From Verticillium longisporum (lineage: Eukaryota; Ascomycota; Sordariomycetes; Glomerellales; Plectosphaerellaceae), in NCBI GenBank assembly GCA_019188255.1, contig JAETXT010000003.1, positions 1,178,001-1,242,000 on the forward strand: a stretch of 64,000 bases of DNA, given 5' to 3'. Shown piece after piece: positions 45,860 to 55,956 of the stretch. Both the position numbers and the translations under genes were made by a program. How positions within the stretch are numbered: position 1 is the first letter of the stretch; each line of letters starts with the position of its first letter. The notes beneath the pieces were generated by a model. The model did not search any database, had not been told where the DNA came from, and saw only the letters and a list, made by a program, of their open reading frames with translations.

Positions 45860-47410
45860 TTAGTACCTATTACGACCTAAGCATAGTACGCTAAAGCGAT
45901 TAATAAGGCGATAGCGGAGCTTCGGCGAATAATCGCTAAGCAAAAGGTTAATAATACTCGCTACAGGTCCCGTATGACCGCTCAATGTCTGAATGAGACC
46001 CCAGTTATCGGCAGAGAAGACCTTGACTTTTGCGTCGAAGCCACTGGAAACCAAGAAGGTCCCGGACTTCTTCGGCAGCTGGGCACCCTTTTCATCAACT
46101 CCCGGGGGAACACCGTCCACAGGATCGTCGAGCCCCTTGAACCATCTCAGATCGGACACTGCACTGGTATGCGCACCGAGGCCACCGGTCCTCTGGACCT
46201 TTCTTACATCCCAGCACTTGATCCAACCGTCTGCTGAGCCCGTAAGAACTCTGTGGCCGTCGGCACCCCAGTCCAGAGCATGGATTGGCTTGATGTGTTC
46301 GTCTAGGATCATCACAGTCCTGCCTGACCGGAGATCCCAAATGCGGCCGATGCTGTCAAGACCAGCACTGGCGAGCAGTGATCCGTCCGAGTTGAAGCTC
46401 ACGGCGTATACGCCTCGTGAATGTCCTTCTTGCAGTAACACCTCAGCCGTAGTCTCCATGTCCCAAAGCCGCCACGTCGTGTCTTCCGAGGCAGATGCCA
46501 AATACTTCCCAGACGGATGAAACTCAACACGGCACACCCGTGCGCTGTGGCCTTGGAGAGTGGAGAGAGGAGTGTCTTGGTTGAGGGACCAGAGGTTGAC
46601 AGTACCCTCAGCACCGCCTGAGGCAAGGTTGACCGAGTCTGGGGAGACGTTGCATTCCGGCAACGTAGACCCAGGGTACCAGGACAGACCGCTGATCTTG
46701 TTGGTGTGTCCTCTCAAATTCATCTTCTCTGTAAGGGATGGGATCTCGAGAAGCTTCACGGCTCCGCCCCAGTTACCCACAGCCGCTATCTCGCCATTGG
46801 GTGACAGCCTAGTCATGCTCACATGACGGTCGCCCGCTGTCTGACTTCCCTGAAGCTCAAAGGCATCAAGCTTCTCCTTGATCTCTTTGCGGAACTTGAC
46901 ATGTGTTCGGAGTGGTATCGTCGCCTCCGCCTTCTGAAACTTGGCGCGTCGTTTCGCACGGGGGAGAGAAAATTTCGCAATGTCGATGCGAGCCTTCAAC
47001 AGGTCTGGGCCACCGCGCGAATAGAACTCTTCTTCTTGCTCCTCATCTTCCTGGTCGCCTGCATCCTCCATGTCGACATCGCCGTCCTCCAAGCCAGCAA
47101 GTTCCTTCTGAATAGCAAGAAGCTGTCGCAATCGATCTCTCCGTTCGGCAGGACCCTCGCCGAACAGGGTGACAGGTTCTCCCAGCTCCCGCAGTTTGGC
47201 GCGTACTCGTCCATCGTCGGTCGGGACAGCGATACTGGCCGCGAATCGCTTGCGCTCAAACTGAGCCATGACGGCAGACGCCTTTTCCGGCGCGACACCA
47301 GCGGAGGCGGAAGGGATCTCGTAATCGTGATCGAGGGGAACATCCTCGAGAGCTATCCCCCGGTCGTCGTCCATCTCCTCCACATACGCCTGGCGCGACG
47401 GGTGCATCAT
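45860..47410 (-). CDS. PRP4: PRP4/PRPF4 U4/U6 snRNP protein, 3' end replaced by retroelement
   Basis: A single open frame of 516 aa. The N-terminus holds the splicing-factor SFM motif (about 62-100: VPTDDGRVRAKLRELGEPVT, LFGEGPAERRDRLRQLL), then an acidic stretch, then the PRP4 linker (LLKARIDIAKFSLPRAKRRA) and WD40 repeats from about residue 195 (GHTNKISGLSWYP, GHSARVCRVEFHPSGKYLAS, GHSRGVYAVSFNSDGSLLAS, HIKPIHALDWGADGHRVLTG, GHTGPVAS). The native sequence ends at about residue 485, inside the opening strand of the last WD repeat. The final 31 residues are translated from Copia copy 2, up to the stop at 45860-45862. The usual last blade (around 30-35 residues, ending GHDRTVKLW-like) is absent. 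PRP4 is a core U4/U6 component and essential in yeasts, so either another copy exists, the truncated protein works, or this junction is an assembly artefact. Confidence 0.87.
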   Translation of the reverse strand: MMHPSRQAYVEEMDDDRGIALEDVPLDHDYEIPSASAGVAPEKASAVMAQFERKRFAASIAVPTDDGRVRAKLRELGEPVTLFGEGPAERRDRLRQLLAIQKELAGLEDGDVDMEDAGDQEDEEQEEEFYSRGGPDLLKARIDIAKFSLPRAKRRAKFQKAEATIPLRTHVKFRKEIKEKLDAFELQGSQTAGDRHVSMTRLSPNGEIAAVGNWGGAVKLLEIPSLTEKMNLRGHTNKISGLSWYPGSTLPECNVSPDSVNLASGGAEGTVNLWSLNQDTPLSTLQGHSARVCRVEFHPSGKYLASASEDTTWRLWDMETTAEVLLQEGHSRGVYAVSFNSDGSLLASAGLDSIGRIWDLRSGRTVMILDEHIKPIHALDWGADGHRVLTGSADGWIKCWDVRKVQRTGGLGAHTSAVSDLRWFKGLDDPVDGVPPGVDEKGAQLPKKSGTFLVSSGFDAKVKVFSADNWGLIQTLSGHTGPVASIINLLLSDYSPKLRYRLINRFSVLCLGRNRY

Positions 47411-48710
47411 GGTGGGCGACTTGTTGCGGGCACAGTGCTTGATTGGTATCGAATGGCCAAGAGAGGTTTTTCAAGCGCAGGCTGTGCTCGTGGTTCCGTT
47501 TAGTTCGGTCGCTGGTGTTGAAAGATCTCATGCTTCGACCAAGCTACCAGCTTGGATCCTTGGTGCCTATGAACTTCCAGGCTGCGTACGCGGTGACGGG
47601 GATTCTATTCGCCGCCGCGACTTTTTCTACCCCACTGGTAGGTGGGTGCTGCTCGAGGGCGCCCCCCTGCTGGCTGTACCACAGGGCGGTCTGTAGCGGG
47701 TGACCCCACTGTAAAGATCCATCGATACCCCTCCATCTCGATTTGAGGCACTGGAGTTCTGGACTCTCTGGGCTCCCCACCCTATTATGTACCTACCAGG
47801 CCTACCTACCCTGTACATGTATCCTGGTTCGCTTGGGTTACTGACAGCGCGCACCTAACCTGCGACAAAGTTGCTGCCCAAGCCAGTCTCAACTACAAAT
47901 CATGATGACGATTTCCACTCATGAACACTGGGATAGGAGCGCAAGTAGAGGAACAACCCCCAGCCTTCTTGTTAGGACTCCCATGATGTGTATTGCGACT
48001 ACTACCTGCCCTACAATTCGCGTTGTAACTTGTGACCTGCATTCGATGCACAACGCTGATCCATGCCTGCCGATTTGGCACCTTCCGTCTCCAGTTGCAG
48101 GAAATGCGGCAGGCTCCCGCAAATACCCCCATTTGGTCAGGCGCGGCAGGCACATTGGGGACATTGGGGACACTTGCGCTGGGGAATAAGGCAAATGTGA
48201 CGCCCCCAGCTGCGCCTGCCCAATAGCGGCCCGCGTCACACCCGCCCGAGGGTTTTTTTCTGGCTTGAAGGCTAAGACTGGGCAAGGAGGCTCCTGCCAT
48301 TCCGCACTGGTGCTGACACTGCATGTGAATGGGAAAACTCGATTTTAAAATACTCGTCTCCCTGCCTGCCCGGTTTCACCTGGTTCCCTCTTTCTCCCTC
48401 AACACCATTTCGGTGAACCACTCCCCCTGATACGTTCCTACGAAACGCGAACCGTCAACATTCCTCATCGACCCCAAATGCATTATAGCACACCAAACTT
48501 CGAAATCGCTTCTCTTCAGCACCAAATGCGCTGCCCAAGCCACTTCAAGCAACAACGACATATTGAGAGCGATCCTCGCGACGACCCCGAGCGCCGACGC
48601 GGCTGCTCCCTTACCCTTTGAATCTTACGCCCGCCCTGAGAAAGCGGCGGCGAAGATAGCTAAGAAACAACTACAATAAGTATCACAACACGCCCACCAA
48701 CGTCGGCACC
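47411..48710. other. Divergent intergenic region PRP4/AGC kinase
   Basis: About 1.3 kb between divergent starts. It contains a TACCTACCAGGCCTACCTACC island at about 47791-47812 beside a TGTACATGTA palindrome, and CATTGGGGACATTGGGGACA tandem near 48151-48172. No gene that I can support. Confidence 0.5.
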
Positions 48711-50269
48711 ATGATTGCGAAGGCGACTCCTGCGCTCAGCACGGTGCGCGGCTTCCAACACACCCCAGCCACCTCTGGCGACGAGGACTCGGACTACGGC
48801 TCCTGCCGGACACCGCCCACCACATCCTCGCGACGAAACAACCGCCCGCCGCGTATCGATGACGTCGTCAGCGCAAACTGCAGCCCCAGTCTGCGGGCCG
48901 CCCCGTCGCCTGCCGTCTCGGGCATCGCCAAACTGCGTCTGCAGATGGAACCCCTCAGCCTGGATGCTTCTTCGCGAACCAGCACCCTGACCAAGGCGTC
49001 TTCCAACGGACTCGGGGGCGGAAATGGCGTGCTGAATGGCGCAGGCTTGCGGAGTGCCGCCATGAGCCGCACTGGTAGCGAAACAGGAAGCGAGCGTTCC
49101 GATGCTGGCTCCACGAGCTACGAGGTCAACCTGGAACACGACTTCGTCGACGAGAGCGTCCGCGAGCGAACAGGCATCTTCCCCGTCAACAATGACGGCG
49201 CTCTGCCGCCGCGTAAAATGGCTGCGGACGATTTCGAGACTCTTCGCTGTCTTGGCAAAGGGACCTACGGCACGGTTCTCTTGGTGAAACAGCGCACGAC
49301 TGGACGGCTTTATGCGCAAAAGCAATTGAAAAAGGCATCTGTCAGGGTCCACAAGAAGCTCGTTGAACAGACGAAGACGGAACGCCAAATCCTCGAATCC
49401 GTCAACCGACACCCTTTTGTAGTTAACCTGTACTATGCCTTCCAGGACCATGAGAAGCTGTACCTTATCCTTGAGTACGGACAGGGTGGCGAGCTCTTTA
49501 CCCACCTCAATACGGAGAAGATGTTTTCTGAGCCTGCTGCGGCGTTCTACATGGCCGAGCTGATGCTTGCAATCTCGCACCTACACACAAACCTGGGAGT
49601 GGTGTATCGCGATCTCAAGCCTGAGAACTGCCTCCTTGACGCCGAGGGCCATCTCCTCCTCACAGACTTTGGTCTGTCCAAGGTAGCTGTTGACTCGGAA
49701 GACCAGTGCAACTCGATGCTTGGGACGGTCGAGTACATGGCTCCCGAGGTCATTCAAGGGCGCAAGTACGGAAAGGCGGTGGACTGGTGGTCTTATGGCG
49801 CGCTTGGATACGATCTCATGACAGGCAACCCGCCGTTCCGTGGGGGAACAATGCCAAGATCCAAGAGAAGATTGTCAAGCAAAAGCTCGTTATGCCTTAC
49901 TTCTTAGGTCCCGACGCGAAGGACCTCTTGACGCGGCTTTTGAGGAAAGATCCAGTCAAGCGCCTCGGCTCGAACATGCCGAAGGATCTCACGATTCTCA
50001 AAAACCATCGATTCTTCCGCAGCATTAATTGGACGAAACTTGCGGCCAGGGAGATGGAGCCTCCAATTCAGCCTCTTATCACAGATCCCGAGCTTGCCGA
50101 GAACTTTAGTGAAGAGTTCACCGAACTGGCCGTCAGCCCAGTCGTGACAGCTAGGGACCCTTGGGGCAGCTTTTCTGCTACGGACGGCAAGGATGACATG
50201 TTTGGGGGCTTCAGTTATGTTGCATCCAGCAGCCTGCTGGACAGCCATGCTTTCCAGATCACTGCTTAA
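48711..50269 (+). CDS. psk1: S6K-like AGC kinase (Psk1-type) with a one-base frameshift
   Basis: Start ATG at 48711. Residues 1-170 are low complexity and Ser-rich. The kinase domain begins [17 protein letters not shown] with the Gly loop at 182-188, Lys204, YRDLKPEN with Asp301, DFG at 319-321, a T-loop [13 protein letters not shown], and [14 protein letters not shown]. At 49842-49846 a run of five G puts the frame out just after NPPFRGG; six G would be needed to continue. As read, translation ends after 398 residues. In the other frame the kinase C-lobe continues without gap ([20 protein letters not shown], then [17 protein letters not shown]) and ends with an AGC tail whose hydrophobic motif is FGGFSYV, stop at 50267-50269. 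The combined length would be about 519 aa. Family assignment to p70-S6K/Psk1-like kinases is fairly firm; orthology is inferred. A homopolymer base-call error is the simplest explanation. Confidence 0.82.
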
Positions 50270-52010
50270 TAAATCAGTAGACGGGGCTGCGTCGCACGTG
50301 GGATAGATGGCATTGGGAATATGGGACGCGTACTTCACACGCGCACTCGTATGGCGTCTTGAGAGAAGGAAAAGCCTCCTACAGGCACTTTGGGATGCAT
50401 TCATTGTAATAGGGCGTTTCATGGAGCACTTTGAATGGCGGCTCATACGTCATCCACTCGAGCTGGCAGGCCCCCTCTTCTGTGCCTACCTTGCGAGTGT
50501 TTCAGAAAAAGTGATGTCGAAGGTAATCGGCTAATAGATCTGTTTCTTGTGTGGTCTTATTCAGGATTGGGTTTTCTGTCATGATTAGGGTAATAGTGAG
50601 TGCGCTTGTGTGTGAGTTTAAGAACGTTTCCGCTCGCATCCCGCCATGACGTGTCTCACGGAACACCGGCATCCGGCAGACGTGAGTTTGCTCCAGCGCC
50701 GCGGTGGACTCCCGAGGCTGGCTACTTCCCGAGGCTGTACATGTACAGTAGGTCCACTACCCGGCCGAACGAACTTGGAGGTTGTGACGGAGGAATGGTT
50801 GCGCCATACCCCAGGAAAAAGAGTGGATTAGGGCCCACCGGAACGGTTCGCACCCGTGAAGACGGAGGAACAGAGGGACAGAGGGTAGGGGTTGCAGCAG
50901 CTCCGCCCCAGCAACGTGACAAGACAGCGCCAGCGCAAAGAAGATCGCCCAATCTTTCACCCGGATCCCATCAGACTATTCGTCGTCATCAGCGGACTAT
51001 TGACAAGCTGGCTGGCTGACACTGCTGTAGAGGCAGTGCGAGATGTCTTCCCACCTCTGATGTCTTGATGCTGGGACGTTTTATCACTTGCGCTTATTCG
51101 TCCGAGACATAAGGTGAAGGGGGGACAAGAGAAGCATGGTGAGGGGGGGGCGTGATTAGGACAGAAAGTGTCGGAGCTCTGTTTCTTTTTCCTTCTTGTC
51201 TTCCCTCGTAGCACGAGCATGAGGCTCGTGGATGACCGACTGGACGAGACTTCCGTCGCACAACGGACGTCCGATTACGAAGCTTTTTTGCTCGTGGGTA
51301 CTGTATTGCTGCGCTCGGGAGCTTTTTGCATGCGCCTCCCCTGCCCCTGGTCGCTGGGGAGCTCTCGCAGGGTGACATGACACGATCGACACTCTTTGCC
51401 AGAGGCGTTGGGATACGACGCGCATGGAGAGATGCGACGGCCGGTCGGTCTTGGCATTCTCGGACGTTCAATTCGTGGGCCTATGGCAATTGTGTCCGTT
51501 CAGCTCCCTCTCGAGGAGATGTCCGGGGTGGCTTGGCGGACCTGTCATCTTGATCTCATCTCATGCGATTCAAGTCTCAGCCCGATTGGGAAACCGGCCA
51601 TCATACACAGACACAGACACGGATGTGCTCATGAGCTTCAGGCATGTTTTTTTTTTTTTTTTCTTGACTCGCGCGGTCTTGGAGCTCTCTCGCTTGGGGC
51701 TTTTCTACTTGGCCCTCTCGCTCGGGGTCCCACGGGAAAATGGACAAACCCGATGCGGGCCAGAAAAAGAGCATGACGGATGCGCCGTGGCGATGGATGA
51801 GGAAGGTCGACGGGTTCCTGGCGAAAGATTACTCTAGAGGGTACGACAGAGGCGGCGAACAGCGCCGCTGCGCACGGGGTGTTGCGTGGCCTGGGTTGCA
51901 TTGGCGCGGTTGACAAACACTGACAAATGGTGGTCAGGAACTCAGTGAAATGGAGAAGGAGGACCGTCTGATCGTTCTTGCACGCTCACTGTGACTGTCG
52001 CTGTCACTAC

Positions 52011-52045
52011 CTTGAACACTACCTTAGGTAGGTAAGGTACCTTAG
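52011..52045. repeat. ACCTTAGGTAGGTAAGGTACCTTA island
   Basis: Perfectly self-complementary core AAGGTACCTTA next to ACCTTAGGTAGG. Same motif family as the other intergenic islands. Confidence 0.7.
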
Positions 52046-52928
52046 CAGTTGAACGTGCACTGCCCCCCTTTTCTCTGTGCCATCTGCCGTGCCAGGGTCC
52101 GGAGGAGCTGCTTGTCGTGCAAAACATTTCACATAGTCTTGGCGTCGAGATTTGAGTTTGATGATCAGTGATGCTGTTCTGTTTTTTTCTCTGATTCTTT
52201 TTTTTTTCCTCCTGCCTGCTTTCGGCGGCGATTGTTAACGCGAGGTCTCGGTCCCAAGGTTGGCATTATGCCGGTTTGGCCGATGGGGTGCGTACGAGAA
52301 CGAGTACCCGTGGAAAGAGGAGAACAGATGCTGTGATTGCTATCTTTCTGAGTACAAGTAGCAGCTTCAATTGGACTTGCCAGATAGAGTGAAGCGCCTG
52401 CCTCATCTCAGCCGCAGACTCCAAATACCTTACTCATGGCTACTAAACCTCGGTCTTTCGGGAGGATGAGTTGGGAGACAAGCCACTACACAGCAATGGC
52501 ATACATGTACTGTACATGGTAATGTAATGTACATGTACACCACACACAGCTGGCTGCCAGTCCTTTGGCACGTCTCGCAGGGCCCCTGCATCCCGTCGGC
52601 ACCACAGCCAAGTTAACCAACACACTCTGCTAACTCTAAACATTGGGGACCAAGGCTAGGTCGAGACCCAGAACCGAGGGTAAAGAGACCTGACTGAGGC
52701 TAGCACCATACCGGAACATGGCCAAGTCGGGTCGAGGCCACGCACGCACGCGGCTGATGGTGCATCAACTCAACCCCCCCCTCCTTCCCTCCTCGTGCGC
52801 CATCAGGGGAAGGCCTGCGTCTCACGGCCCAATGATAGCGCTCCGAATACCAATCGGCAGCGGTCTTGCAGCGCTCCCCGGCGCTCCCCAGCGCCTGCCC
52901 CCCATGCATCTTGGGCCGACCCGCACAG

Positions 52929-53007
52929 GTACCTTGGTGAGGTATCTCAGTACCTAAGGTACCCACACCTTAGTAAGGCAGGTACAGTACAGTAAGTTAC
53001 CTTGGGT
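52929..53007. repeat. GGTACC/ACCTTGG repeat island
   Basis: Dispersed GGTACC, ACCTTGG, CTAAGGTACC and ACCTTAGTAAGG units over about 80 bp. Same motif family as the other islands but more spread out. Confidence 0.6.
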
Positions 53008-54565
53008 ATGGGACGCCATGCCAATCCCTCTCAGATCCGAACGCTACCCAACCCCCAACCCCCAACCCCATCTGGAACACACACACCACACACCCAGGGT
53101 TGGGGGCTGTGTCGGTTGACTGCCGCCGGACCACTTGCCTGTCTGGAAAAAGAGCTTCGATGGCCTTTGGTGTTTTCGATTCCAGCCCATGTACCATGTA
53201 CCGGCTAGCGCAGCAAGAGACAAGAGAAATCCTTCTGCCTGCCTCCTTGGCATCCCCCGCATCATTTGCCATCGCGTACCGATCGTCCCACGAAACACTG
53301 CCCGCCAAGCCAAAACCTGCTCAACGCCCAAACGACATTTCGTCTCATCTGCGGCAACTCTCGAGCACATCAGTGATGTGGTGGGGTTGATGCGGTATGC
53401 AGTCGAAGTATGCTCTCCAGAGGGGGGGGGGCGGCGGGGCGTGGGCGCGAGGGAGACAAGGCCGCGTCAACATGTGTGTGTCGCCGGTAGCTGTTCGGAC
53501 AACGGTCAAACACAAACGCCCGCTGCCAAAACGGGTGGGGGAAAGCGCTTGCAGCAACAGAGAGGAACCGCCTTGGAGGCCCGGGTCCCGTTTCCTCATC
53601 GCTGGCTGTCTCTCTCGCAAGGGATGGTCTGGGTGTCATCAGTGAGCATGGCGCGCGCCTGACAAGAACAAAGAAATTGACCGCTGGACCAGACCTCATC
53701 TTAATAAACCGAACAGCCGTATCCATCTGCCACATTCCTCTTCCCTGCCTCACTTCGCTCGGGGCATTACTTCATCTATCAAAACAGATCATTCAGCGGC
53801 TTCAATTTGGCTCGGCGTCCTTGGAATCCCCCCCACGTTTTGCTCACCCTTACTCACAGTACTTCTTCACCTTTCTCCTCCCCTGTGCCGAAACGAAAGT
53901 ACAGCCACTCTCCCGAAACGATCTGCCAAGCATAGAGAAATAAGAAGGGCAACTAAGATACACGCTACACTACTTGGATACGTACGCATGTACATGTACA
54001 TCCACACCCGTCCGCAGCCCCCAAAGCATACCGCGTTGCTACCGTCAGCCGTCAGCCTGCATCCTTGACTCGCTGGACGACTGGCCCTACCTTTACACCC
54101 CTACCTACCCCCCTTCCATCACACCCTTCACATGCGACCCCCCCTGGCTTCTCACACCTCCGTCCAGCTCTCCCCCCGTCAGCGGCTGTGCAGTGCAATT
54201 GTTGATAAAGAAGGACCAGGATCCCCTCCCCCGGTCAGGAACACGACGCTACGAATCTGCTCGTCAACGTCAACCGGCTTGAACGTTAGCTCTATTACAG
54301 TTTTCCCAATTGTTGCTGCCTGGAGATTTGATTTCTAGTTAAGCCTCACGCGGCCTTGGCATTTTTACTTTGGCTTGGCATATCCGAGTAACCCTCCGCT
54401 TCATCCAGACTTCATGCTCTTTTGATATAAGAACGGAACAGCTCACGATCACACTTTTTTTTTTTTTCAAGAGCCGACACCACCACTCCCATCCACTCAC
54501 CACCTCCAGCTGCGACCAGTGATCCGAACACACCATCCAATTACGTCTCGAATCCTCTCACCAAG

Positions 54566-55956
54566 ATGAAGTCCTTCATCACCTCCTCCCTGGCAGCGGC
54601 CGCCTTGTGTAAGTCTTTCTCTTTCGCACAAGACTTGGTCATCCATAATACGAACGTCTTGACCGAAGACTGACCAATCTTGCAGACACGAGCGCCGTCG
54701 CCGACCCCATCCAGAACTGTCCCAATGGCAACAGCGGCGTCTGCTTCCAGGTCGCTGTACCCGAATCGGCAGCATCAGCCGGCACCGGCAACCTCTACTT
54801 CCAGATCTCAGCACCAGACTCGTACGCCTGGATCGGCCTCGGCACCGGCACGCGCATGTCCAACTCGAACATGTTCCTCATGTACCAGGACGGCAGCGGC
54901 AACGTGACCATCAGCCCGCGCCGGGCCTCGGGCCAAGTCATGCCCCAGGTCACGACCAACGGCGCTCAGCTCGAGCTCCTCGCCGGCTCGGGCGTCAGCA
55001 ACGGCGTCATGACCGCCAACGTCCGCTGCTCCAACTGCGCCTCGTGGAGTGGCGGCTCCATGCCCCTCGGCTCTTCGAGCTCGAACTGGATCGCCGCTTG
55101 GCGCCGCGGCTCCGCCATCTCCTCGACCAACCTCAACGCGCCCATCAGCCAGCACGATTCCGAGACGTCCTTCGGCCTCGACCTGACGCAGGCGACCGTC
55201 GCCGAAGACACGAACCCCTTTGCCGGCTCCGCAGCGCCGACCACCGGCGGCAGCAACGGTAACAATGGCAACACCAACACTGGCGGCGTCACAGCGCCGG
55301 CGTCGTCGGGCCTTGCTGGACCCAACGTTCTCCTGGCGCACGGCGTCATCATGACCATTGTCTTCGTCGCCATGTACCCCATCGGCTCCATCCTCATGCC
55401 TATGCAGGGCAAGTGGCACAACCACGCCGGCTGGCAGATTACCGCCTTCATGCTCATGTGGGCGGGCTTCGGTCTCGGCGTCGTCTACGGCAACGCCCAC
55501 GGATACGTAAGTTTGCCCCCCCCCCCCCCCCCTTTTTCTTTTTGGCCATGGGCATGCAAGAATGTGGCACCGCGAGACTGACATATTCTGCAGCTTTTCA
55601 AGCAGACGCACACCATCCTCGGCACCGTCGTGTGCGTGCTCCTGGTCGTCCAGCCCTTCCTTGGCTTGATGCACCACATGCACTACAAGAAGCACCAGAT
55701 GCGCGGCGCTGTCAGCCATTCGCACATTTGGTTTGGTCGCATCGTCCTGCTCCTCGGCATCATCGACGGCGGTCTCGGGATGCAGCTCGCCTCGTCCTCG
55801 ACAACGTGGATCGTCGCCTACTCGGTCGTCGCCAGCATCACGACGGTGCTGTATGTGCTCGCCATCTGGCTCAAGTCGAGGCGGACGGGCGGTCGCAGGA
55901 AGGACGACCTCAGCCTCGGCGGTTCGCCGGTGCGCGAGTCGCACGAGATGAAGTAA
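54566..55956 (+). CDS. DOMON/CDH-type cytochrome domain plus cytochrome b561 protein
   Basis: Three exons: 54566-54608, 54686-55506 and 55594-55956, with introns of 77 and 87 nt (GTAAGT...CAG both), encode 408 aa. A signal peptide (1-20, cut after SAVA) precedes an extracellular DOMON domain resembling the cytochrome domain of cellobiose dehydrogenase (YFQISAPDSYAWIGLGTGTR, SNMFLMYQDGSGNVTISPR, then WIAAWRRGSA). A Ser/Gly/Asn linker leads to a b561 core of about five membrane segments with paired His: LAHGVIMTIVFVAMYPIGS, WHNHAGWQITAFML, THTILGTVVCVLLVVQPFLG, HSHIWFGRIVLLLG. The cytosolic tail is basic. Such proteins move electrons across the plasma membrane, typically to ferric iron or an oxidoreductase partner; the partner is not known here. 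Intron 2 contains an 18-base C run. Confidence 0.9.

Larger units (their letters stand above)
40454..45959 (+). mobile_element. Ty1/Copia copy 2, RIP-mutated, truncated, with nested pogo element
   Basis: It follows copy 1 base for base from the LTR (40454-40742) through the gag-like region to the integrase remnant, then is interrupted by the pogo-like element at 43577-45435. It resumes (TTCTTTATATAATCGATATA) and breaks off at 45959 within the integrase 3' region, where PRP4 coding sequence begins. RT, RNase H and the 3' LTR are missing. Relative to copy 1 it carries further C-to-T and G-to-A changes. Confidence 0.85.
50270..54565. other. 4.3-kb gene-free region
   Basis: No protein that I recognise on either strand; frames are short and overlapping. 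Contents seen: TACATGTACA-type palindromes at 50736-50747, 52500-52540 and 53988-54000; GGTACC/CCTAAGG islands at 52011-52045 and 52929-53007; long T tracts near 51645-51662, 52197-52209 and 54456-54468; a G-tract near 53421. The right end contains the leader of the b561 gene. Confidence 0.5.

Noticed and set aside
45956..45966. Retroelement lying inside a PRP4 intron
   Set aside because: The only candidate donor (GTAGCG) is atypical and the DNA left of the Copia copy shows no WD-repeat tail on the minus strand, so a spliced-out insertion is less likely than truncation.
48660..49580. 306-codon minus-strand frame over the AGC kinase
   Set aside because: Antisense to conserved kinase motifs; no domain.
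54808..55944. 378-codon minus-strand frame over the b561 gene
   Set aside because: Antisense to exons 2 and 3 and crosses the C18 intron; composition is that of a GC-bias shadow.
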